A program made the position numbers and the translations under genes. Shown piece by piece: positions 13,537-24,300 of a stretch of 64,000 nucleotides of DNA; positions within the stretch are counted from its first letter, which is position 1; each line of letters starts with the position of its first letter. Source of the DNA: Blastobasis lacticolella. Lineage: Eukaryota > Arthropoda > Insecta > Lepidoptera > Blastobasidae. Below the pieces are notes generated by a model. The model searched no databases, had not been told where the DNA came from, and was given only the letters and a program-made list of their open reading frames with translations. The stretch lies in the NCBI GenBank assembly GCA_905147135.1, contig LR990048.1, positions 16,600,563-16,664,562 on the forward strand. Direction: 5' to 3'.

Positions 13537-14364
13537 CCTTTGATGTACGGTGAGAACATCCCCGCGCCCCCCACCCCCGCCCGCAAACAGTTCACCGCAA
13601 CCTCCAACTATTGCCTTTAATGCCGATTGGGGAACAACTCAACCCCCACACGATTGATTAGTATGTTATGTAGTGCCAAAGGAATTCTGAGGAAGCGGTC
13701 CCGATCAAAGTGGACCCTTTCACGGAGGATCTCTGCTTCTGCGAAATTCACATTATTTTGAGCTCTCTACATTCGTACTTGCTATTTAGTTCGCCGTTAT
13801 TGATTGATGTGTGATTGAGATAAGTTGCATATTGGATTCGTATTTCGTAATCACGGTCTCTCGACTCGACTGCGAACTACCTTAATTAGACCTTAACTAT
13901 TGCTAAGTTTAAACTTCAAACTGCTAAAGTTGTAGGTACGCTTGTTGGGGCCACCAAAGTCTGCTGACAGGTGGTGGCGCGCCTGTTGTTTCCTGTCATT
14001 GTTTATATTGTGACTTTGTTCTTGTTGGCTGTCTGTCAAGTTTAGTTCCTTTGACATCCGCGAGCAATACTTAATATCAACTACTTTATTTAGTTCCATA
14101 GTACATGACGGGAGTCATTATTACTTAAGTACAAGAAAGAATGTACTCATGTAGTGTCTTTGATGGGTACTGAAAAGTCTGCCACACCAAGTTTGTAAAA
14201 CAAAGTCGTAGCATTAAAGCCCGTGCTCACGGCCGCTGCTTCCCGGGCGGGTCGTCCCGAATTCACCGGCGCGCTCCGAGGCTAGGAAAATTCAATTAGT
14301 GTAATAACAGAGCACAGTTCCATTACCAATCAAAGGAAAGCGGAAAGTTTGTGCACATCAAAGA
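13537..14364. promoter_or_regulatory. Cluster of TCF/Pangolin-like motifs
   Basis: Five matches to CTTTGAT or its complement occur in 828 bp: CCTTTGATG at 13537, GATCAAAG at 13703, CTTTGATG at 14158, ATCAAAGG at 14329 and ATCAAAGA at 14357. TCF-family factors, which mediate Wnt signalling, bind SCTTTGATS. The cluster lies 4-5 kb upstream of the first Axin coding exon. Axin2 is a direct Wnt target in vertebrates, so a feedback enhancer is plausible. Function is inferred from motif density only. Confidence 0.35.
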
Positions 14365-15683
14365 GTCGCTTAGTGCGTGCGCCAGCCGCCCAGAGGCCGC
14401 CCGTCAAATGACACTTTGGCGGGGCTCCGGCGGTGGGTTGATGGGGAGACGGGATCAACCGACGCGCACCTATTCATTGATGTGTCGATCACATCACATC
14501 GCATAGGTAACGGTCGCTTATAGGTATGCCTATGCCTATGCTGGTGAATAGCCGACCTAGATAGGCTAAGTTAAAGGTATAGATTTTTGTTTTGTTAAAT
14601 TTTAAAATTAGAAATGATTGGGATGAAACGGATAGTTGTTTTACGGATGCCGGATATCCGGCCAGCCTACAAGCTGATTACCTAATGTATCTTTGCTAAT
14701 TATGCCCAAATTGGTAGTTCCTAGGTAGTTAACTAGATACCTACTTATATGACTTTCTTTGAATTTGTTTCAGACGTCACCCGCTGCCAAAAGAAAGACT
14801 CTACGATGCAGCGGCTATAGGCTGCTAAATAGGTAGGTAATTAATTAGTTTTGTAAGTAGTTAGGTAATTAAATCTAAGTTACCACTGTTTAGCGTGGAA
14901 AAGGTGTGAAACATGTGAAACGTGCACGTGCAAAATTTTATTTGTTTATTAGAAATCCAACTAGTTGATGGGGACGCTCAGTGCGCTGGCAACCTGGTCT
15001 ATCATTTTGGGACTTCGTCCTCGTGGTCACTTTCCCTCCATCTTCCCAAGTACTGCAGGTTCGAACGAGCGAGCGAAGAACAAGCAGCTCCTGGATTATT
15101 TACAATTGGGCTTCTTGTTGAGTTACGTATGCGGTTGGACAAAAATGAATCCAATGTTTATTGTTTACATTACTTTGAACTATGAGAACAGCGGTCCTCT
15201 TTGTTTTATTTAATTTGTTCCTGGAGCTGTTAGATGTGATATCACTACGTAAGCTCAGGAGTACTCAGGACTGTATTTTGTTGATATGTTTAAACTTTCA
15301 GTCTCTTTGTTTCGCTCGCACGTCGATCACATTCGTTCTGTGTGATTGAGAAATTAAAAATATCTCAAATACTTTTTTAAACTAAACTTTAGTTACCTAG
15401 TTAACAATGTGGTCTCAGCTCTGCCTACCCCTATAGGGAAGAAAAAAAGGCGTGAAGGTATGTTTTTCTTTAATTACCTGAGCCCATTTAGTTTTTCTTG
15501 AGTTTCAGAGAACTGAACTCCATTTCCAATTTCCAACAGACGTTGTCTGTTATTTTATTATTACCTACTTACATCTTCACAATATATACAAAATATTTGT
15601 ATAAAGCCGCGATTAATCCGTTATTGGGTTATTTGCGAGATGTAATATAATGTTTGTAACTTTAATCATAATCAATCTAAGAT

Positions 15684-15917
15684 TTGGCGGATCGGGTGCC
15701 TACTTATTACAGTAGAGCGAATGCCGTCTGATCTCTGTGACTCTTTTAAACAGCCTGACCAGATTGGATCATGATTACACATTCAGTCGCCTGAATGTGC
15801 AGTGCAAGTTTCCTCACAAGTCACGAGTTCACAACACGATGTTTTTCCTCATCATAAGATTATTGGTTAGTGTTCGACTAATGTAAATAATACTCAGAAC
15901 TTACTACCTACATGGCG
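15684..15917 (-). repeat. SINE fragment lacking its tRNA-like head
   Basis: It shows the blocks CGGATCGGGT, a CCAGTC-type CTGAATGTGCAG run and ATTGGTTAGTGTTCG, in the same order as the fuller copy at 55645-55917. It ends at ACATGGCG, where the fuller copy continues into a tRNA-like segment. Confidence 0.6.
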
Positions 15918-16299
15918 GCACTAGCGTTGTTTGTCGGTATTTCGTACTATTAGATTATCAACCCTTTAATAAGGAATCATTCAATCCAACCGATTTTTTA
16001 ATATCTATTGTTTTACCACACCACAGAATTATTATTTAAATTTCTGTAACTTAAATTATTATTCCTGAGTTCAATGCCTATAACCTACCTACCGTTAGTT
16101 ATCTAAGATTAGGACCAAAGTATCTAGGAGTAGGACCTAGATACTTCGATGGAGTTTCCTACGGGAAGGGGTGAAACTGAAAGAAATTCAAGAATAACTA
16201 AACAAATAAACGCAGCTGCTTTTCTTTAAATCTACTGTTTGAATTAATATTCACACTTCATGCCGCCAATATTCATATGAGTAAGAGAGAACTGATAAA

Positions 16300-16577
16300 G
16301 TGAATACTACCGCCCTCTAGTGCAACTTCTGTCTCTTCTGTTGATATGCAAATGAGCGCCGCCGCGCAGAGCAGTCTTTCGATTTCATGGCGTCGTCGCT
16401 AGATGGCAGTGACGGACAGCTGACTATCATGGCGGCGGTTATATTGTCAAAAACGTCATGTCAAACATTCTTGTACACAAATCCACACCAAGCTAATTTA
16501 TAATTTTGTTTCAAAGTAACTTTTCTGTTCATGTATCACATTTTCTTCAGAAACTTTTCACCACATTACTGTGTCAG
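16300..16577 (+). promoter_or_regulatory. Probable Axin promoter and non-coding first exon
   Basis: A GC- and CpG-rich patch (16345-16440) with ATGCAAAT, GCCGCCG and two ATGGCG runs sits in AT-rich DNA. A strong donor, GTCAG|GTAAGG, ends at 16577. The first recognised Axin exon is preceded by an acceptor at 18301, so a 5' UTR exon upstream is needed, and this is the best candidate. The transcription start is not defined by the sequence. Confidence 0.4.
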
Positions 16578-18314
16578 GTAAGGACATCCAGTATCTTACG
16601 GTATTTCAGTCATTATTGTGCTAAAAATATGATATCTTTCGGGAGATGGTGTAGGATTTCGTTGGGCATGGCTGTTTTTGTCATCCACACCTTCAGGCTA
16701 CTAAATCATTATCACAAATTGAGAGCCTCGTGGTGAAACTTGTTACCTGGTATTTTTTTAGGACGCCTATAGTGTATTCGTGACAAATTCACGAGATTTG
16801 GCTTTGTTTACAACTTGTTTCCTGTCGTTACGGGCGTCGCATAGTTCGTATGTAAATTTTTTGTTTACACATACATAGTTTCTTGTTTTCCTCTCTAGAT
16901 TATCGCTATTTATTGACTTTATAATTTTCAATTTCATAATTGTGTTCATTCATGAATATCTGTATAACTCATACAGGTGTGTATGACCTACCTAAGTTTC
17001 ATACTATGGTCATAGTAGGTGTATAGCTTCTAACAATACCTACCATAGTAATTTATTAGTAGGCTACTTTTAAATCTTGTTCATAAATTTGATACAGGTA
17101 TTTGTTTACATTATAAACTGTTCAGCATTTTTTGGTATTTTAGTTTACTCCTTGAAATGACAATGTAGATATGAGTTATTGATTTTATAAAAATCAAAAT
17201 CATAACAAAAACACTGCATACAACTCAGCATAGAGGGTTGAAAATGATTGATCGGTCTCCATTGTTGAGATTCTGCGGCCAACTGCCGCTCTCACTCGCA
17301 CCGTAGTCACTACGCTGTGCAGTCGTGCTGATCTCTATTTAATTTTTTACCTTAAATAACCAATATAATACCATATTTAATATCCAGTAATAATTCTATT
17401 AACTTGTGAACTACTGCCAAAGTGTATTGTTTGTCTCAATACAATGAACATGGTAAGGTCTATTATAATTTTTTGCCCTTCATATTTTTTTCATCATGGT
17501 TATTGAACTGTGCAGTTATGATTTAATTTGTTATGACATGCTCTTATTATAATCTATCCCTTTTATGTTATGGTTTTGGATGCAAAAGAATTTTATAAAA
17601 GATTTTAAATATTTGTCCGTCACGGCTGAATTTTTTTAGTTCTTTTTCTAACTGTTGTGTGAGAAATGCAATGCATTCCTGATATACGATATCTTATTTT
17701 AATAGTTAAGTGGATTGAATTTGTAATGGTTAGGCTTTTTATACTGTTTTTTGTGGTAATTATGATCTCATGAAAGTTTGCCCGACGCCGATCGATGCCG
17801 GAGACTCTTGACTTCAGAATTTTCTCTCACTCTTTTTGCTGGTGTCCTTTTCTAATGTATAGAAATCAAATGTAAGGCTGGGTATGATCCTTATTGTGTA
17901 GTCTATTGATTTTTAGACGAGGACTTGGTTTTGATGTTGCGTAACTAGAGTACCGAGTATGGAACCTGGAGTCCGGATTAGAGGGTTGTAAAGTATTATT
18001 AGATATGTTTGTGATACTTGTGAGTTGAACCAGTATATTGTATTGTATTAGTAATATTTGTACAAAAAAGTAATTATTTATTATTGGTTTGAAGGTTTCA
18101 ACATTTGTGTTGGTTGTTTTCTACTTGTCCAAAAATACCACAATTCTATGAATTAACTTAATAGTAGTAGTATGTGTACTTCTATATTTCTAGTTTCTAC
18201 AGTCATGCTACTAATACCTAAGTACACAAAAAATATTGATTATTTTTTTTTTTAAGTTAGAGAAATAATTGTTAAGATGAATGTATTATTTATGTGTGCA
18301 GGTGGTGTCTCGCC

Positions 18315-18353
18315 ATGCAGCGCGCGGGTGGGAGAAGGGCCTGTGCGCCATGA
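18315..18353 (+). promoter_or_regulatory. 12-codon upstream ORF overlapping the Axin start codon
   Basis: An ATG at 18315, in good context, opens the peptide MQRAGGRRACAP. It stops at TGA 18351-18353, which overlaps the Axin ATG (18350-18352) as ATGA. This geometry is known to allow termination-reinitiation coupling. Whether it works here is an inference. Confidence 0.5.
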
Positions 18354-18383
18354 GCCACACTCCTGTCGGCGGCCACCCGCAAG
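18350..18383 (+). CDS. Axin: Axin exon 1 (start codon)
   Basis: It encodes MSHTPVGGHPQ and ends at AAG|GTGAGG in phase 1. The exon body extends upstream as 5' UTR to an AG at 18300-18301. The N-terminus is poorly conserved, so this is the least certain coding exon. Confidence 0.65.
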
Positions 18384-21300
18384 GTGAGGCAAATTCATAT
18401 CGCACTGACTTTATTATTTGTGTATTTAATAACTGATTTTGTTTGAAGAAGGATAGGTACACTCTTTGGGTGTAGTCAAAACACTGACTGCAAACGAACG
18501 CGACCGTAGTCAGACTAAGGGCCGATTTTTCAATCCTCAGATAACATTTATCTGTCTAATAAAATAATATACTGCCAAATTAAAACAAACAGTTATCCTT
18601 CACTTATACATGAAGATAGGTACGTTTTTATTTTAGTCGTATAATAACTTATCAGATTGAAATATTTTACCCGAGGATTGAACAATCGGCCCTAAGTCAG
18701 ATACTTTAGTACCGTACTCCAACGTAATTTTGCAGCTAGCTTTAGCTACAGCTGTTCGTTCGGATCGTGCAGTTAACAAATGCAGACATTTCATTCAATC
18801 AATCAGTTATATTGCCGTCCATACTGTTGAACGTAGGCCTCCACCAGAGAGTGCCATCCATCTCAGTCTTAGGCAGTCCATATCAATCCCCTACCCGCCT
18901 ACCTTTCCAAGGTCGTAGACCATCGCGCTACGTTTCAGCCTTTTAGTACCTTTTTCGATAGAAAAAGAAGGATAATACTGTATATGGCGTAAAAAGGAAC
19001 TAATATGCCGCCAAGGAATCTATACTGAATTAAAGACAACTTACGCCCTCCGCACGGTCTTTATTATCGTCGACGCGCGTATGGCTGAAGGCCGCCTATT
19101 TCAAGTATATTCTTATATTCGCCTCCTTCTCGAAGTTATGACGGCCAAGTTGTGTGGTTTGGCCGAGATATACGTTTTCTTGGATAGCGTCGTATCGAGA
19201 GAGCGATTTCGTACTGAAAATAAATTAATTACTAGTCTGCTTACCGCTAATAACTACTGAGTTTTTGCTTACTTATACCTGAATACATCTATGCATGTTT
19301 CCCGTGCAGGTTGGGTTAGGTTACGCATTTACTACTTAAAGCTAATGTATCAGGTAGTAGGACTCGGTCGATCTGAGGAGTCCGCCTACCAGTACCTCCG
19401 CCTTATCTATTTCTGCCGCCAAGCAACAATGCTTGCATTGTCGTGTTCCGGTTTAAAGGATAAAGTAGTCAGCGCAATTACAGGCATGAGGCATTCCATC
19501 TAAGTTCTTACAGTGACAACGCACTAGAGTTTTTGCTTACGGGTCGCCATAGGTTACGCCTAATTATACGTTTTTCCCGTGCAGGTTGGGAGCACAAGCT
19601 TGCTGACAGGTCGTCGCTGCCGCCTGCTTCCGGGGAGGAGAGGAGCAAATCTCAATCCAAACATGTGTTCACACAACCACTCTCTAAGTAAGTTAATATT
19701 TTTATCTGACTAGGTATCCTTGCAGAATTTTATTATTTGCCTATGTAGGAACTAAATGAAAACAAACTCTATAGTAAACTATTCATATTTAAGTTTACAT
19801 TTTTGAAAATTGATGTGTGCAGTCGTTCGAATCCCTAATCTTCTTAGACAAGACCTGCTGTTGTGTTTAGTTAACTATTCTAGAAGCTTGCAATTTTTAT
19901 TTTAAATTGAAACAAATTGTATTTATTTCTGCCAGTCCACCACAGTGTGCATAATTTTGTCAAAAAACATATTTTCTAGAAAAACAATAACGCGACATTG
20001 ATATAAGTGCTGGCAATCTTATGAGAGTTTTGACGAATTCGGGGAAGGTTCCCGCCACCACCAATAGTAATAATACTATTTAGTTGTTATTGTGTTTTAT
20101 AAGACACATTTAGATTTTATATTGCAACTATTAAGATATGTGAGTAGCGGCTTATAAGTCGAGGGTCGCCGAGGGAGAGAGAGCGTACCAAAGTCGCTAG
20201 GTCAGGAGATCAGGTCTTGCTACCCTAGGCGATAGATATATATTAGATAGTATCGTGATACACTGGTTCCCCCAGGGCCGGCGCTGGCGGGGCGGCGGGG
20301 CTCTCGTGGCGCTCGGAGACGGAGGGCTCGTCGGGCAGCTCGGCGCGCTCGCCCGCCGCGAGCTCGCCGCCCTACATGCGGTGGGCACGGTCCCTGCATT
20401 GCCTGCTCGAGGTACGTACACGGATATACACGCACCCATACACACCCACACATCACACACGTGAATAGTCTACCGTTGGACTTGTGCCTCTGTATAGGGC
20501 TTTGCCATATTCTCCACGCTTGGCGGGTTGGAGATCGCAGTGTTTGAAACACAACAGAAAATGCTGCTGCCCATTTTTTGGTCTTAAGACATTAGACGCC
20601 TTTTACGACACCCAGTCTATGGGTAGGTGCAATTCTATTCTACCGGACACCACACGGCATCTCTTATCAATATTCACCGTGCTGGTTTGCTTAGCTGCCC
20701 CGGCAACCTCCATGCTTGCGTTGGGCGCATGTACAGATCAAAACACACCCAACTCACCCGTTATGTCCTATAATCATAGCAAAAGCTCGCTTCTAAAAGG
20801 CCTTGGTCAACCTTGTTTGGCCAACGGTATTAGAAGGCACAGCTAACAAGTGGCCAGCTCGTTGTGGTGTTGATGTACGACCAGCCTCAAAGTACGAAAT
20901 GGTCATCCATTCAGTTCCCGGACTCTGCGAGCGTTGGTTAACCTCGGTTATTAAGCGGGCTACAAAACTGACATCCCTAGTGTCTACAGACCTTCAGTTC
21001 GAGTGTTTCAGTTAAAACCACACATTGAGTTGAGCTTTTACGTGACGCGTCAGAAGATGGAACGAGGGTTTTTTCAATTGTAATCTCTTTTCGTTTGGCA
21101 TAACCTACTTTCAATTCACTCGCTTCTAAGAATCGTTAAGAGAAGGTCAACAATAACAACTGCGCAGATTTTGCTACACACTCACAATTTTAACTGCACT
21201 GTTCGACTGTACAGTCAAGACTGTGCAGTTAAAACCCAAGATGTGTTGCCCGTTTTAGTCACTAGCCTTCCTCAGTAGTTCCTCCCATGTTTAGCTGCAC

Positions 21301-24300
21301 AGTTCTGTATACTCAAGGCTGTGCAGTTAAAACTGAAGGGATGTAGCCCGTTTTTGGTCTCTACCCTTACTCAGTACTTCCTGCAATGTTGCCAGGACGC
21401 GGAGGGCGTCCGGCTGTTCCGCAAGTTCGTGTGCGGCGCGGGCGGGCTGCACGTGGACCGGCTCAACTTCTACTTCGCCGTGCACGGGCTGCGGCAGGAG
21501 AGCGAGCCCGCCAAGATACGGCAGGTCGTGCACGCGATCTACAAGTCAGTATGCAACTAACGTGGTTTTTTTGCGGCAGACAGGCATGCGGGCCACCTGA
21601 TGGTGGGGTGAGCTGAGGTCAGAATTGTTTAGTAATGTGTCGATTCTTGTGTATCGCTCAAAGAGCGGTTGCAGTGCAATGTTTTCTTTTTAACAGATAC
21701 GCGTTTTCTAAGGAAAGTTTGCTCTCGAGAGTTTGACTTTGGGCTTGTTGATTATTTGACTTTCATACATTTGGTTCTTAGTGTATAAAAAGAACTCGGA
21801 TATTACTAAATTATGATCTGTCCAGACTGACTTGTTTTATTTGGTGAACAAAGAATACCCAAAATCACGACTTGCCATATCAATCACGCTACGTACAATA
21901 TGTATAGATGTCTTGAATTATATAAAAAACACATAGAATGTGAATATCAATAAATATAAATACTGCTGCAAATTATCCTTTTAAATACATAATTTCCATA
22001 ACCAAATAAGACAAGTCAGATTGGACAGATTTTACCTCGCCCGGAACGCGTCACTCCCATTTCTGTGTGGCCCGGCCTTTAATGCTGATAGTATCGTAAA
22101 TTCATTCATTGATTCGCGACCGTAGCTAGTGAAATAATATGGTATCTGCCTAACCCTACGGGAAAAAAATTGACTTTATGTATGTATCGTACATTCATAA
22201 TATTCGAATAATGATTCGGCCATAGTCATATTTTCCCTCATCTGTTATACATAAAAAACGTTCATTTTACAAGAGAATAGAACTGAAATAAGAAAAGAAA
22301 TATCCACCTTGGTCCAACTACAGGGTTGCTATTAAGATAATTTACGCTCATCTTTAATTTAATCGAGTTATATATCAAATCAAAGATATTTTTTCCCCTA
22401 TCCAGTAACGGTATATGGTTGCAAAGCCAAAAGTTGGTCTGAACGGTAACATCGTTGAAATTAATTATGTAATTGAATGAAAATGATTTCATGAATGTTC
22501 CCCGGATCTCCTATAACCGTGGCGTTCCCTTTAGGTTCCTGCGCAAGTCCGAGCTAGCGATGCCCGAGCCGCTGAAGCTGCTGGTGAAGCAGAGCCTCAA
22601 GGACGGCGCGCCCATCGAGCGGACCGTCTTCGACCACATGGAGAAAGAGGTATGCTGGCTGCTGACTGCTGGGCCTTATTGCAGGGGAATAAGAGCGATT
22701 TTAGAATTTTGGAGTGTTTGTTCTGTGGTGAAAAAGGTGCCTTGTTAGAATGGAGTTAGGTATGTTGTGGAATGGCTACTAAGTTCTTAGTATGTGGGAA
22801 GAAGAAATGCACATTACAGATATCCAGCACCAAAATGAGCATTGTGATATTATATAGGTGACTTATAATTAATTTTTGGTATTAGAAGTATGTGCTTAAA
22901 ATAACAAACAACTTTTACTATGGCACCAACTTGGAATCCCGAAAAAAATCTCAGCTGTTTCATACAAAATTGAAAAGAAATTCTGCCAGAACCTATAAGA
23001 CAGCTTTTTTTTTCGCGATTTTAGTGTTGGTGCCATGTTAAAAGTTGTATGTTATCACAAGTACTTATGCGCTTATTACACATGCCTAAATTCAGAAGCA
23101 AAAAGCGTGAGAGCAAATCAAATCAAAGTGAGAGCAAAGTAAAGCTCATAGAATAAGGTCCATTTTTGCATCACTAATATTATGTTATAGCGTGTGTCAA
23201 ATAAGAAGAGACTTGGCGGGTCACGTGGTTCGACTTGCGCTGCATACGATTACCTGCGCGAAATCCCCCCCACTGCCATTTGACAAGTCTCTTCTTTCGT
23301 GACACGGGTTATACGTGTTGCTCCGCTTTGCAAAAGCCGTGACACAAAAATGGATCTTATTTAATGTGCAATACATTCCACTTTGATTTGGTCTCCCGCT
23401 TTTTGCTTCTGAATTTAGTAACTGAATTAAGGCAGGCATATGTAATAAGCGCATTACCCCTTGGTATCAATTGTAAGGTATTGTGGTATAAGATTAGTAG
23501 TCATTTTTTCTTGAGTTTATTTACATGACTTAAGCCCTAGTTTGACTTGAATTCGCCCCTCCTTAGGTGACGTTGGCGATAACGGAGTCGACGTACGCGG
23601 CGTTCCTGCGGTCGGACGCGTACGTGTCGTACGTGGGCGCCGCCACGCAGCCGCTGTCCTCGCCCGACGCCTCGCCGCCCGAGCACGCGCCCAAGGTACG
23701 TAGCGTGGTCCGTCCTACAGGCGACGCGTACGTGTCGTACGTGGGCGCCGCCACGCAGCCGCTGTCCTCGCCCGACGCCTCGCCGCCCGAGCACGCGCCC
23801 AAGGTACGTAGCGTGGTCCGTCCTACAGGCGACGCGTACGTGTCGTACGTGGGCGCCGCCACGCAGCCGCTGTCCTCGCCCGACGCCTCGCCGCCCGAGC
23901 ACGCGCCCAAGGTACGTAGCGTGGTCCGTCCTACAGGCGACGCGTACGTGTCGTACGTGGGCGCCGCCACGCAGCCGCTGTCCTCGCCCGACGCCTCGCC
24001 GCCCGAGCACGCGCCCAAGGTACGTAGCGTGGTCCGTCCTACAGGCGACGCGTACGTGTCGTACGTGGGCGCCGCCACGCAGCCGCTGTCCTCGCCCGAC
24101 GCCTCGCCGCCCGAGCACGCGCCCAAGGTACGTAGCGTGGTCCGTCCTACAGGCGACGCGTACGTGTCGTACGTGGGCGCCGCCACGCAGCCGCTGTCCT
24201 CGCCCGACGCCTCTGGATAACTAGTCTGGATGCACGTACATGCCAAGGGCGTGAGTGCATTCGTCATCATAGCCCGTAACAGTCCACTGCAGGAATTAGG

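Noticed and set aside
23714..23722. TCCTACAG|GC as a true acceptor making each 108-bp unit a separate exon
   Set aside because: The intron between a donor and the next such AG would be 27 nt or less, and using it would break the reading frame.
23615..24213. CRISPR-like array
   Set aside because: The units are directly contiguous with no unique spacers, in a eukaryotic coding exon.
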